Assembly (NCBI GenBank): GCA_001603455.1
Contig: LUZA01000033.1
Location: forward strand, 1 to 57,677
From: Bacteroidales bacterium Bact_09
GTDB lineage: Bacteria; Bacteroidota; Bacteroidia; Bacteroidales; UBA932
Direction of reading: 5' to 3'
Length of the DNA stretch: 57,677 nt
Positions 40,177-48,936 of this stretch are shown piece after piece (within the stretch, counting starts at the first letter, position 1; each line of letters begins with the position of its first letter). The notes below the pieces were generated by a model. It had not been told where the DNA came from. It searched no databases and worked only from the letters and a program-made list of their open reading frames with translations. The position numbers and the translations under genes were made by a program.

Positions 40177-42495
40177 ATGAAAAAAATAGTATTGACTTTA
40201 TTGCTGCTTGTTACTGTATTTACTGTATCCGATGCGCAGCAAAGACAACATAGAAAAAGAGAAAGAAGGGGAGCTATCCTTACAGGATACATAACAGATG
40301 CTTCTACCGGTGACAGCCTGGGATATGCTTCCGTAGTGCTGCACGGTACTACGTTAATGGCCATAGCCAACGATTTCGGCTATTACAGACTGGATCATAT
40401 TCCGGAAGGATTTCACACTATAAGGGTTTCACTGGCAGGGTACAGTCCTGCTTCTTTTTCCGTTGAGCTAAAAGAGGGTGAAATGGCTATACAGGATATA
40501 AAACTGGTTCCCGATGTGGTCGCATTGGACCAGATAGTCATTTCTGCCAGCAGGACAGAAGTTGTCCGGCGTAACAGTCCCGGTTTGGTAAATGTTATGA
40601 CCTCAGGTCTCATAGAACAGACCAATGCCTTTTGCCTTGCCGAGGCACTGCCTTTTCAGCCTGGTGTGCGGGTTGAGAACCAATGCCAAAATTGCGGATT
40701 CAACCAGGTCAGGATCAACGGGCTGGATGGTCATTATTCGCAGATCCTGATAGATTCCCGTCCGGTCTTCTCGGCTTTGGCTGGGGTGTATGGTCTGGAG
40801 CAGATCCCGGCCAATATGATAGACCGTGTGGAGGTCTTGCGTGGGGGAGGCTCGGCTCTGTATGGATCTTCGGCCATCGGGGGTACCATCAATATCATTA
40901 CGCGTGATCCCGTAACAAACGATGCGGAAGTGGCGCATACGATTACTACTATTGGAGGAGGGAAAGCATGGGATAACAACACGACTTTTAATACTTCATT
41001 GGTTACCGGGAACGGAAAAGCAGGTTTTTTGGCATACGGTCAAAAACGTTCACGGCAGGGATATGATCACACTGGAGACGGTTTTACCGAGTTGCCGGAG
41101 ATACGGAGTAATACCATAGGATTTCGCACCAATTTTAAGATGGGTCTAAATGCAAAACTTGCTCTTCAATATCATGGAATAGGAGAATACAGACGGGGAG
41201 GAAATAAGCTGGAGCGTCCGCCTCATGAAGCGGATATCGCTGAACAGCTTGAACATCAGATCCACGGAGGAGGCGTTTCTTATGATCTGTTTTCTTCTGA
41301 TTATAGCAACCGACTGAATCTGTTTACATCTATGCAATATATTGACCGCAAGAGCTATTACGGAGCAGGACAGGATCCCCAGGCTTACGGGACCACAAAA
41401 GATATGACTGTAGTGTCCGGGATACAGTATACACATAAATGGGAGCGTTTATGGTTTATGCCTGCTGAATTTGTTTCGGGCATGGAGTATAATTACAACG
41501 GATTGTATGACCGTTATTTGGGATATGACTCGGAAACACATCAGATCATTCATGATGTCAGTCTTTATGTTCAGAACGAATGGCGTAACGACAGGTGGGG
41601 ATTTCTGGCAGGAGTCAGGGCAGATAAGCATAATCTGATAGATCACGTGATCTTCTCGCCCCGGGTAAATGTGCGATTTAATCCTACACGTAATGTGAAT
41701 TTCAGGACTTCTTATTCCACGGGATTTCGTGCGCCCCAGGCATTCGACGAAGATTTTCACGTTGCGGTTGTTGGAGGAGACCGTGTGGTAACCGTCCTGG
41801 CGGATGATCTGAAAGAAGAAAAATCCGGAAGTTTTAGTTTCTCTGCAGACCTCTACCATTCTTTTGGTAAGGTACAGACCAATCTTATAGTGGAGTTGTT
41901 CCACAACCGGCTGCGGGATGTGTTTGCGTTGAGGATGCTGGATCATAAAGATAAAGACGGGAACAGAGTATTGGAACGTTATAATGGTTCCGGGGCTGTT
42001 GTCAAGGGAATGAATGTGGAGGGGAAAGCTATTTTGTCCAGCAGTTTCCAGGTTCAGGCAGGAATCACTTATCAGAAAAGTACGTATATAGAGCCGGAAC
42101 AGTGGAGTGAGAATCCTTCGGTTGCACCGGTAACGCGTATATTCCGTTGTCCGGATTTATACGGATACCTTACTTCAACTTTGACCTTACCGGGTAATTT
42201 TAACGTATCTGTATCCGGAAAATATACAGGTTCTATGATCGTACAACACTTCGTGGGTTCGGGCACGTCAGTGGATGAAGCGGTGACTACGCCGTCGTTT
42301 TTGGATATGGATCTAAGGCTTGTATATGATATTAGGATCAACAGAAGAACGGGGGCTCAGATCAATGCCGGGATTAAAAACGTGTTCGATTCGTACCAGA
42401 GTGATTTTGACAAGGGACCTGAAAGAGACTCGGGCTATGTCTACGGGCCTATGAAGCCTCGTAATTACTTTGTGGGATTGAAATTCAGTTTTTAG
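40177..42495 (+). CDS. TonB-dependent outer-membrane receptor
   Basis: A 772-residue receptor. It has a signal peptide (MKKIVLTLLLLVTVFTVSDA), a carboxypeptidase-regulatory-like domain (GAILTGYITDASTGDSLGYASVVLHGTTLMAIANDFGYYRL, about 31-71), a plug (about 120-245, with VRINGLDGHYSQILIDSRPVF and VEVLRGGGSALYGSSAIGGTINIITR) and a beta-barrel ending FVGLKFSF with the usual terminal Phe. A CQNC pair sits in the plug near residue 169. There is no SusD partner, so this is not a Sus-type glycan receptor. Lying 54 bp after the His-rich gene and under the same promoter, it more likely takes up a metal or metal complex. Confidence 0.92.
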   Translation: MKKIVLTLLLLVTVFTVSDAQQRQHRKRERRGAILTGYITDASTGDSLGYASVVLHGTTLMAIANDFGYYRLDHIPEGFHTIRVSLAGYSPASFSVELKEGEMAIQDIKLVPDVVALDQIVISASRTEVVRRNSPGLVNVMTSGLIEQTNAFCLAEALPFQPGVRVENQCQNCGFNQVRINGLDGHYSQILIDSRPVFSALAGVYGLEQIPANMIDRVEVLRGGGSALYGSSAIGGTINIITRDPVTNDAEVAHTITTIGGGKAWDNNTTFNTSLVTGNGKAGFLAYGQKRSRQGYDHTGDGFTELPEIRSNTIGFRTNFKMGLNAKLALQYHGIGEYRRGGNKLERPPHEADIAEQLEHQIHGGGVSYDLFSSDYSNRLNLFTSMQYIDRKSYYGAGQDPQAYGTTKDMTVVSGIQYTHKWERLWFMPAEFVSGMEYNYNGLYDRYLGYDSETHQIIHDVSLYVQNEWRNDRWGFLAGVRADKHNLIDHVIFSPRVNVRFNPTRNVNFRTSYSTGFRAPQAFDEDFHVAVVGGDRVVTVLADDLKEEKSGSFSFSADLYHSFGKVQTNLIVELFHNRLRDVFALRMLDHKDKDGNRVLERYNGSGAVVKGMNVEGKAILSSSFQVQAGITYQKSTYIEPEQWSENPSVAPVTRIFRCPDLYGYLTSTLTLPGNFNVSVSGKYTGSMIVQHFVGSGTSVDEAVTTPSFLDMDLRLVYDIRINRRTGAQINAGIKNVFDSYQSDFDKGPERDSGYVYGPMKPRNYFVGLKFSF

Positions 42496-42595
42496 AGGGT
42501 TTTTGGTGCAGTCAAACTCCATTTAAAACGCAGCCTTGCAGTGGAACGGGTTTTCCCTAATCAATCGTGCAAACTGCAAAGCTTTTATTTGTCAG
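42496..42595. other. Spacer between TonB gene and tRNA-Leu
   Basis: About 100 bp with no gene. Only AT-rich sequence and no convincing hairpin terminator were seen. Confidence 0.4.
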
Positions 42596-42677
42596 TGCGG
42601 GTAAAGGGACTCGAACCCCCACGCCTTTCGGCACCAGATCCTAAATCTGGCGCGGCTACCAATTACGCCATACCCGC
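42596..42677 (-). tRNA. tRNA-Leu (TAG)
   Basis: On the reverse strand the acceptor stem GCGGGTA (42677-42671) pairs with TACCCGC (42603-42597), and A is the discriminator. The anticodon stem CCAGA/TCTGG encloses TTTAGGA, giving anticodon TAG. A long variable arm (TGCCGAAAGGCGT) marks it as a class II tRNA, as expected for leucine. The T loop GGTTCGAGTC is normal. CCA is not encoded. Confidence 0.95.
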
Positions 42678-42715
42678 TTTTGCCCGTTAATTTTGAGATT
42701 GGTTTTACGGGAGGG

Positions 42716-42746
42716 CAAAGGTATATTTTTTTTCGGAACTAACAAG
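42716..42746 (-). promoter_or_regulatory. tRNA-Leu promoter
   Basis: On the reverse strand a TTG -33 element (42745-42743), 19 bp spacer and TACCTTTG (42723-42716), 38 bp before the tRNA. A near-consensus Bacteroidota promoter. Confidence 0.7.
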
Positions 42747-42819
42747 AGTGAACAGGTTCCACCTGCTAAAAAAATCGTATCTTGCATACATTCTAAACTA
42801 CAACTAAAAACAGACTTAT

Positions 42820-43332
42820 ATGGGAAAAGAAGCAATTAAAGTATCATCAGTAGATGTTGATAAACTCATTGAAATGTTGAACGCTGCCCTTTCGGAAGAA
42901 TGGCTGGCATATTACCAATACTGGATCGGTGCCAGGTTGATGGAAGGTCCCATGAGGAGTGAGGTGGAACCTGAATTGCTGGTACATGCCGATGAAGAAC
43001 TGGGCCATGCCGTTTTGGTGGTGGATCGGATCATTCAACTGGGTGGTACTCCCGTGATCAATCCAAAGGACTGGACAAAACATGCCCGCTGTGCTTACGA
43101 GGAACCTTCCGATCCTTACATTGAAAGGATCCTGGAACAAAATTTAGCAGGAGAGAGATGTGCCATCAAAAGGTACCAGGAGATCGCAGACTTTACGGCA
43201 GGAAAAGATCACGCTACACACCAGATGGCGGTGCAGATCCTGAACGATGAGCTTGAACACGAAAACGACATCGAAGACTGGATCACAGACCTGGAGCGGA
43301 TGAAGGAAGAATGGAGAAAGATCAGATTGTGA
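42820..43332 (+). CDS. Dps-like ferritin (DPSL/thioferritin)
   Basis: This 170-residue four-helix protein resembles the Dps-like (DPSL) ferritins described from Bacteroides fragilis and archaea. The ferroxidase residues are visible in ALSEEWLAYYQYW (about 25-37), HADEELGH (about 55-62) and ILNDELEHENDIEDW (about 140-154). The two cysteines that mark the thioferritin subgroup are present: Cys91 in HARCAYEEP and Cys114 in GERCAIKRY. Such proteins form 12-subunit cages that use peroxide to oxidise and store iron. A partial -7 element TATCTTG lies at 42778-42784. It is transcribed divergently from tRNA-Leu. Confidence 0.88.
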   Translation: MGKEAIKVSSVDVDKLIEMLNAALSEEWLAYYQYWIGARLMEGPMRSEVEPELLVHADEELGHAVLVVDRIIQLGGTPVINPKDWTKHARCAYEEPSDPYIERILEQNLAGERCAIKRYQEIADFTAGKDHATHQMAVQILNDELEHENDIEDWITDLERMKEEWRKIRL

Positions 43333-43413
43333 TCTTTTTCTTTCAACAGCCCTTTATGACGGTTCAGGCCGCATTTTTTCCGGTTCCGTAACTTTTATTG
43401 AAAGTATTATACC

Positions 43414-43701
43414 ATGAACAACCTGGTAAATTTCAAGACAGGAGATATTTCTGTCACAGGCAGAAGCCATTACTGGGGCGAGATTTACGTATCATTTAAG
43501 GATAAGGAAATCGAATATGCCACGCTTTTTGAGGATGTGATCACACAGGTCGGCATTCCCGAACAGCCCGGTTTTTCAATCTATACAGTCAGGTATATCT
43601 CTCAGACGGGGAATGCCTTACATCCCACCTGGGCGGTAATTTCATACAAACAGTTGGAAAACAGGTTTAATGCAGAACGATCGTTTGCAAGCCTCCCATG
43701 A
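43414..43701 (+). CDS. Small protein of unknown function
   Basis: A 95-residue soluble protein I do not recognise. It has an N-terminal beta-rich stretch (NFKTGDISVTGRSHYWGEIYVSFKDKEIEYATLFEDVITQVGI) and a C-terminal strand-helix part (YTVRYISQTGNALHPTWAVISYKQLENRF). There is no signal peptide, membrane helix or cysteine. Its last 32 bases overlap the start of the Cdd1-like gene in another frame, so translation of the two is probably coupled. It is the first gene of a five-gene forward run. Confidence 0.65.
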   Translation: MNNLVNFKTGDISVTGRSHYWGEIYVSFKDKEIEYATLFEDVITQVGIPEQPGFSIYTVRYISQTGNALHPTWAVISYKQLENRFNAERSFASLP

Positions 43702-43978
43702 TCCGCTGCTGAACATTCCGGGTATCGGAAAAAGTATGGCAGAGGATTTGCGGGTACTGGGGATAGAATCTGTAGCGGACCTTACGGAAAAAGACCCGCA
43801 GCAGATGTATGACCGGTTGTGTGAAATAAGGAATACAAAGCTGGATCCGTGTGTACTGTATGTTTTTCGTTGTGCTGTTTATTATGCAGGCAACAACGTA
43901 CATGATCCGGAAAAGTTAAAATGGTGGAATTGGAAAGACATAAATCATGAAGGAAAAATTTTTGAACAAGGCCGTTGA
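43670..43978 (+). CDS. Helix-hairpin-helix protein, Cdd1 family
   Basis: The 102-residue protein opens with a helix-hairpin-helix motif (LLNIPGIGKSMAEDLRVLGIESVADL, residues 13-38), which in other proteins binds DNA backbone without sequence preference. The rest (YDRLCEIRNTKLDPCVLYVFRCAVYYAGN...KLKWWNWKDI) matches the Cdd1 'pathogenicity locus' family as recalled. Its function is not established. The gene overlaps both the unknown gene before it and guaD after it by exactly 32 bp. Confidence 0.8.
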   Translation: MQNDRLQASHDPLLNIPGIGKSMAEDLRVLGIESVADLTEKDPQQMYDRLCEIRNTKLDPCVLYVFRCAVYYAGNNVHDPEKLKWWNWKDINHEGKIFEQGR

Positions 43979-44414
43979 ACAGGCACTACATGGAATTAGG
44001 AATAATTACGGAGGGCCGTTTGGGGCAGTGATCGTAAAAGACGGTAAGATCATAGGTAAAGGTTGCAACAAGGTAACCTCATCCAACGATCCCACGGCCC
44101 ATGCCGAGATCGTTGCCATCCGCCAGGCCTGTGAGGCAACGAGCAGTTATCATTTACAGGATGCGGTGATCTATACCACTTGTGAACCTTGTCCCATGTG
44201 CATGGCTGCCATATACTGGGCCGGAATCCGCACCGTATACTACAGTGCCGACAGGGAAGATGCCGAACGAATTGGTTTTGGCGACAAATTCATATACGAA
44301 GAATTGAAACTTCCTCCCGGCAGAAGGACTGTTTCCATGAATCGTCTTGACATACCTGCCATAAAGGATCTTTTCCGGGAATGGGAAAACAAGCAGGATA
44401 AGGTGTTGTATTAA
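43947..44414 (+). CDS. guaD: Guanine deaminase-type nucleoside deaminase
   Basis: A 155-residue zinc deaminase of the CDA/TadA fold. Motifs are PFGAVIVKDGKIIGKGCNKV (about 24-43), zinc ligand and catalytic Glu in HAEIVAIR (about 53-60) and the PCxxC-type CEPCPMCMAAIYWAG (about 79-93). The C-terminal IGFGDKFIYEELKLPPGRRTV fits bacterial GuaD, which converts guanine to xanthine, better than tRNA-adenosine deaminase TadA. It begins inside the preceding Cdd1-like gene. The two may form a purine-salvage or nucleic-acid-related pair, but that is only a guess from position. Confidence 0.87.
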   Translation: MKEKFLNKAVEQALHGIRNNYGGPFGAVIVKDGKIIGKGCNKVTSSNDPTAHAEIVAIRQACEATSSYHLQDAVIYTTCEPCPMCMAAIYWAGIRTVYYSADREDAERIGFGDKFIYEELKLPPGRRTVSMNRLDIPAIKDLFREWENKQDKVLY

Positions 44415-44427
44415 TGGACTGAAGCTC

Positions 44428-45375
44428 ATGTATAAATATATTTTCGGACCGGTTCCGTCACGTCGGCTTGGCATGTCGCTGGGAGTGGACATGGTACCAA
44501 AGAAAGTCTGTTCGCTCAATTGTGTGTATTGTGAGGTGGGGCAAACCACATTGCTGACTACACAAAGGAATGAGTATGTTCCGAAGCGGGAGATCATAGA
44601 GGAGTTGAAAGATTTTTTTGCAAACCATCCCGATCCTGATTACATCACTTTTTCAGGATACGGAGAGCCAACATTGAATATAGCCCTGGGGGAAGTGATC
44701 GCTTACCTGAAAAAAGAAAAACCCGGGGTCCCTGTCGCCGTACTAACCAACGGGACATTATTCAGTGATCCTGCAGTCAGGCAATCCCTGTTGCAGGCAG
44801 ATCTGGTGTTACCATCGCTGGATGCTGCGACAACAGAGGTATTTCAAAAGATCAACAGACCGTCCGGAATGCTGGATCTGGAAAAATATCTGGAAGGTCT
44901 GGCAGACTTCAGAAAGGAATTCACCGGCAAAATCTGGCTGGAAGTTTTTATTCTTCCGGGATTCAATGATTCGATCCCTCAATTGGATGGGCTAAAAAAA
45001 GCGATCCTGAAAATTCATCCCGATGCCGTGCAACTTAACACCCTGGACAGACCCGGGACCGAACCCGGTCTGAGGAGTGCCACTCGTAAAGAGCTGGAAA
45101 GCATAAAGGATTATTGGGATATTCAGGGAGTTGAGATCATCTCTTCTTCTACCACAAGAAAAAATACAACAGCATACCGGGAAGACATCCGGGATGCGAT
45201 CCTGGAGACTATAAACCGAAGGCCGTGCACGCTGGATGATATTTCACGCATTACAGGTTTGCATGTGAACGAAATAAACAAATACCTGGATACCCTGGAG
45301 GAAACAGGAGATATCCTTACTGAAAGACAGGAGAGGGGACTGTTCTATATACCTGCCAACAGAAATGAAAAATGA
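44428..45375 (+). CDS. Radical SAM protein with winged-helix tail
   Basis: A 315-residue protein. The radical SAM cluster motif CSLNCVYCEVGQ (Cx3Cx2C, about 31-42) follows a GPVPSRRLGMSLGVD segment. TFSGYGEPTLN near 73 is the GGE-like SAM-binding motif. The C-terminal 65 residues (AYREDIRDAILETINRRPCTLDDISRITGLHVNEINKYLDTLEETGDI) form a winged helix. This composition is found in the family of Fe-S flavoenzyme-like radical SAM proteins with an N-terminal GPVPSRR signature, whose substrates are unknown. It lies 13 bp after guaD. Confidence 0.88.
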   Translation: MYKYIFGPVPSRRLGMSLGVDMVPKKVCSLNCVYCEVGQTTLLTTQRNEYVPKREIIEELKDFFANHPDPDYITFSGYGEPTLNIALGEVIAYLKKEKPGVPVAVLTNGTLFSDPAVRQSLLQADLVLPSLDAATTEVFQKINRPSGMLDLEKYLEGLADFRKEFTGKIWLEVFILPGFNDSIPQLDGLKKAILKIHPDAVQLNTLDRPGTEPGLRSATRKELESIKDYWDIQGVEIISSSTTRKNTTAYREDIRDAILETINRRPCTLDDISRITGLHVNEINKYLDTLEETGDILTERQERGLFYIPANRNEK

Positions 45376-45402
45376 GACATCAAATAAAAATGGGATAATA
45401 TT

Positions 45403-46662
45403 ATGGAAAGTATAGACAAATGGGTTGAAAAAGTGATCATGAGCATGGGTGTTTCAGAAGGAGCTGCTCCCTATCTGAGGCTGCTATCACTGCTGATTGT
45501 TGTAGGGCTCCTGTCCTGTGTTTTTTTCTATATTACCAAAAGGCTGGCCAACGGCATATTATACAAATACATAAAAAGGACACGGGTAAAGTGGGATGAC
45601 CTTCTGTTGGATAATAGGATCTTTTCTACGCTGGCACATATAGTACCTGCCGTTATAGTACGCATCATAGCCCCCATATTGTTCCGGGATTTTGAAAAAA
45701 TACTCCCCCTGGTGGTCAAGCTCACAGACAGTTACCTTATCATAGTCATTCTTATGATCATCACAGCCATGTTACGGGTGGCAGAAAAAATACTCGCAAA
45801 GTCTAAGGCATTCACAGACAAGCCCTTATCTAGCTATTTTCAGCTGATAAGGATCATACTGTATATTGCTGCCGGAATCCTGATTCTTTCAATATTATTG
45901 GGAAAATCACCTGTTTATTTTCTGAGCGCTTTTGGCGCCATGACAGCCCTGATCATGCTGGTTTTTAAGGATACGATTCTGGGATTTGTTGCCAGTGTTC
46001 AAATTTCTGCCAATGATATGGTACGTGTAGGTGACTGGGTAGAAATGCCCAAATTTAATGCCGACGGGGATGTCATAGCTATCAATCTGAATACGGTCAA
46101 AGTGCAAAACTGGGACAAGACGGTTACTACCATTCCCACGTATTACTTTATTACCGACAGCTTTAAAAACTGGCGGGGAATGAAGGAAAGCGGAGGAAGA
46201 CGCATCAAAAGGGCTTTGTATATCAATGCCCGGACGGTTAAGTTCGTGGATTCCTCGACCAGGAACCGTTATGAGCAGTATCATCTGCTGAAAAATTACA
46301 TAGTTGAAAAGCAGAAAGAGATAGAGCTGTTTAACCAGGAGCACGAAGTGGATACTTCTGTGCTGATTAATGGAAGAAGGATGACGAATATGGGTGTCTT
46401 CCGTCATTATATTGAAGCCTATTTACGTAACCACAAGGGCATACGTACGGACATGACGCTGATGGTAAGACAGTTAAGTATTGAAGACAGGGGGATCCCC
46501 CTAGAGATCTATTGTTTTACAACGACAACGGTCTGGGTACAGTATGAGGAGATCCAGGCAGATATTTTCGATCATTTGCTGGCAGCGGTATCTTTCTTTG
46601 ACCTGGAGATATTCCAGCAGCCCGGCGGAAGTGATATAACACGTGCCTTTTCCGGGAAATAA
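45403..46662 (+). CDS. MscS-family mechanosensitive channel (YbdG-like)
   Basis: A 419-residue inner-membrane protein with several N-terminal helices (about residues 20-160) and an MscS core: the pore helix region YFLSAFGAMTALIMLVFKDTILGFVASVQISANDMVRVGDWVEMP (about 170-214), followed by the beta domain VIAINLNTVKVQNWDKTVTTIPTYYFITDSFKNW (225-258). The C-terminal cytoplasmic part (IEDRGIPLEIYCFTTTTVWVQYEEIQADIFDHLLA) resembles YbdG/YnaI-type large MscS proteins. It should release solutes during osmotic down-shock. It converges with mtgA, 5 bp apart. Confidence 0.9.
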   Translation: MESIDKWVEKVIMSMGVSEGAAPYLRLLSLLIVVGLLSCVFFYITKRLANGILYKYIKRTRVKWDDLLLDNRIFSTLAHIVPAVIVRIIAPILFRDFEKILPLVVKLTDSYLIIVILMIITAMLRVAEKILAKSKAFTDKPLSSYFQLIRIILYIAAGILILSILLGKSPVYFLSAFGAMTALIMLVFKDTILGFVASVQISANDMVRVGDWVEMPKFNADGDVIAINLNTVKVQNWDKTVTTIPTYYFITDSFKNWRGMKESGGRRIKRALYINARTVKFVDSSTRNRYEQYHLLKNYIVEKQKEIELFNQEHEVDTSVLINGRRMTNMGVFRHYIEAYLRNHKGIRTDMTLMVRQLSIEDRGIPLEIYCFTTTTVWVQYEEIQADIFDHLLAAVSFFDLEIFQQPGGSDITRAFSGK

Positions 46663-46667
46663 GATGC

Positions 46668-47357
46668 TTATCGGTCCAGATGGGCAGGAAAAGTGATCAG
46701 GTCCATCTGTCTGAGGATTTCCTGCCTGCGCCTTAAAACGTAGGCAGAAGGGTTTCTGGAGCTGAGGCGTAAAGGATTGGGCAACGTGGCGGCGATCAGT
46801 GTGGCCTGCGTTTTGGTCAGTCTGAAGGCCGATGTATTGAAATACCGGCGTGCGACCGCCTCGGCCCCGTAGATTCCTTTTCCCATCTCGATGGAGTTGA
46901 GGTAAACTTCCAGGATCCTTTCTTTGCTCCAGAACAACTCGATCAGGAACGTGAAATAGGCTTCCAGTCCTTTTCGGAACCAGGAAGAGCGTGGCCAGAG
47001 GAAAACGTTTTTGGCGGTTTGCTGAGATATGGTACTGGCGCCCCTTGGCCGGCGACGTGTTTTGTTTTCCTGTCTTGCTTTTTGTATCTGTTCCAGGTCG
47101 AATCCCCTGTGCTCGAAGAAACGTTGGTCCTCAGAAGCAATAACGGCCTTTTTTAGACTGCCGGCAATCGCTTCCAGGGGAACCCAGTGGTGGTAAATAG
47201 CAGCCTTTCCGTCCTCCTTTCTTTGTTCTGCATAACGTATGATCATCAGTGGAGTAACCGGGACGGGGACAAACCGGTATAGAAGCACCATCAGGATGCT
47301 CAAAGTAAATAAACCGGCAATAAGCCATAATATACCACGATATGCCTTTTTCAACAT
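46668..47357 (-). CDS. mtgA: Monofunctional peptidoglycan glycosyltransferase
   Basis: A 229-residue membrane-anchored GT51 enzyme. One N-terminal helix ([21 protein letters not shown]) anchors it in the inner membrane. The catalytic domain has [16 protein letters not shown] (about 77-92, with the first catalytic Glu), [16 protein letters not shown] (about 101-116) and [29 protein letters not shown] (about 146-174). It polymerises lipid II into glycan strands and has no transpeptidase domain. It is the last gene of the tpiA operon. Confidence 0.94.
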   Translation of the reverse strand: MLKKAYRGILWLIAGLFTLSILMVLLYRFVPVPVTPLMIIRYAEQRKEDGKAAIYHHWVPLEAIAGSLKKAVIASEDQRFFEHRGFDLEQIQKARQENKTRRRPRGASTISQQTAKNVFLWPRSSWFRKGLEAYFTFLIELFWSKERILEVYLNSIEMGKGIYGAEAVARRYFNTSAFRLTKTQATLIAATLPNPLRLSSRNPSAYVLRRRQEILRQMDLITFPAHLDR

Positions 47358-47378
47358 GACAAAGTATAATGATTATGT

Positions 47379-48479
47379 TCAGAACTCTGTGTTGTAGCTT
47401 GTCTTTTGGCTACGGATACGTTTATCTATATATTTGGAATTCAGCAACCGGAGAATGCCCATGTAGTCGAGTTTAAATTCCAGAACGTCCCCGACCTTAT
47501 ACTTTTTGGGATTATCTCCCAGGTCTACAACTAACATGTCTGAGCTGCCTCCAACTATAGAAATGTCCTTGTCTGCTGGTGTAAGATGCTTTATGTCAAT
47601 GTCCAGCAATCCCACATCTATCAGGGCACGGTAGCTTGTCTTACCCTGTAACGAATTATCAAAGGTTGGCGTTTCTCCTTCCAGGTTGGTACCGAACTCA
47701 CCGGTTGGAACCTGAGGTTTTTCTATCAGTTCTATGATTTCGGAGAACAGAACAAATACATCAGTCCTCATCTGAGGGAGCGAGGTGTCGTTGTAAACAT
47801 CTGTTCCACAGAAAAGGGTTTCCCCTACACGGAAATGGTTGATACCCGCAGGCAACAGACGTTTAAAAATCAGAGGAATGGTTACAGAAGAACCGCCCGA
47901 TACGTATTTGATCTTCTTGTTGAATTTTGTTTCTATGAGTTGCTGGTACAGGCAAAGCTGTATAAGTTTATCCTGGTTTGGAAGGATTCCATAAAGGCAG
48001 CTTAGGTTGGCCCCTATACCTACTACATCTATGTGATCCATGCGAAATACCTTTTCGTAAAATTCAATCACATTATCCCGCATGATTCCTTCTCTGAGTT
48101 CACCCAGTTCTATCATGATAATCACTTTGTGGACCTTGCCCTGCTTTTGTGCCTCGAGGGAAAGCAGATGCAGGGTATCAAGTTCTGTGTTCATGCTTAT
48201 ATCGGCATATTGTACGACGCCTTTGACGGAATGTTTGGCGGGTGGTTTGATATAGATGGTCTCTATATCGGGCCTGATGTTTTTGATCAGTTTAAGATTT
48301 GATACCCTGGAATCGCAAACCTGATTGATCTTGAGTTGTAGCACTTCCTGGATATAATTCTTGTTCCTGCAGAGTAATTTTGTCACAACAGACCACTGGA
48401 TGTTTCTCTTTTTGAAAAGTTTATCCAGATAATCGAAATTGGCTTTCAGTTTAACTGTATCAAGTGATATGTATGCCAT
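47379..48479 (-). CDS. Fold-type III PLP racemase (ornithine/alanine racemase-like)
   Basis: A 366-residue cytoplasmic enzyme of the alanine-racemase fold. The PLP-binding Lys is expected in VVTKLLCRN (residues 32-40). Other family marks are DSRVSNLKLIKNI near 58, MIELGELREGI near 123 and GGSSVTIPL near 198. The C-terminal beta domain ends near 360. The pattern fits the ornithine-racemase/putative amino-acid racemase group (recalled as part of the ornithine degradation route in Clostridium) better than classical Alr. Its start is one base after the GNAT stop. No ornithine aminomutase genes are present, so the substrate is open. Confidence 0.85.
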   Translation of the reverse strand: MAYISLDTVKLKANFDYLDKLFKKRNIQWSVVTKLLCRNKNYIQEVLQLKINQVCDSRVSNLKLIKNIRPDIETIYIKPPAKHSVKGVVQYADISMNTELDTLHLLSLEAQKQGKVHKVIIMIELGELREGIMRDNVIEFYEKVFRMDHIDVVGIGANLSCLYGILPNQDKLIQLCLYQQLIETKFNKKIKYVSGGSSVTIPLIFKRLLPAGINHFRVGETLFCGTDVYNDTSLPQMRTDVFVLFSEIIELIEKPQVPTGEFGTNLEGETPTFDNSLQGKTSYRALIDVGLLDIDIKHLTPADKDISIVGGSSDMLVVDLGDNPKKYKVGDVLEFKLDYMGILRLLNSKYIDKRIRSQKTSYNTEF

Positions 48480-48480
48480 T

Positions 48481-48924
48481 TTATTGTGATTTTATGTATC
48501 TCATTTCAAGGTATTTGTTTGTGAAACCAAGTTTTTCATACAACAATTTGGCGGGATTGTGGGGCTCAACGTGAAGCGCCACATTGCCCTGAGCAGTTTT
48601 CAGGGCAAGTTGCATCATTTTTTTCCCGATCCCCTGGCCTCTGTAGGCATTGTTGGTGGCAATATATACCAGCAGGTTTTCGGGTACAAACCCGGACATG
48701 CCGGTTTTTGTGACTACAACCACACAGGTCATGGTTTCATTCTGTAAAGATTTCAGGATGAAGCCTCCAGGAGAGGCAGTTTCCTTTAGGGCATAAGCGA
48801 TGGCTTTTTCAATATCGGTCCTGGCATCGCCGAAATTTTCCAGGTGAAGGAATAAAAATTCCACCATGGCTTTTTTTTCTGCTGCACAGGGCCTGTTGTT
48901 TTCGTCGTAACATATGATGTTCAT
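48481..48924 (-). CDS. GNAT-family N-acetyltransferase
   Basis: This 147-residue protein has the GNAT core: VVTKTGMSGFVPENLLVYIATNNAYRGQGIGKKMMQLAL (about 71-109), where RGQGIG is the acetyl-CoA-binding motif A, and NPAKLLYEKLGFTNKYLEMRYI (about 123-144) is motif B. The target amine is unknown. It lies between prmA (12 bp upstream) and the racemase (1 bp downstream), so it may act on the same amino acid that the racemase handles. Confidence 0.88.
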   Translation of the reverse strand: MNIICYDENNRPCAAEKKAMVEFLFLHLENFGDARTDIEKAIAYALKETASPGGFILKSLQNETMTCVVVVTKTGMSGFVPENLLVYIATNNAYRGQGIGKKMMQLALKTAQGNVALHVEPHNPAKLLYEKLGFTNKYLEMRYIKSQ

Positions 48925-48936
48925 AATGATTCAATT

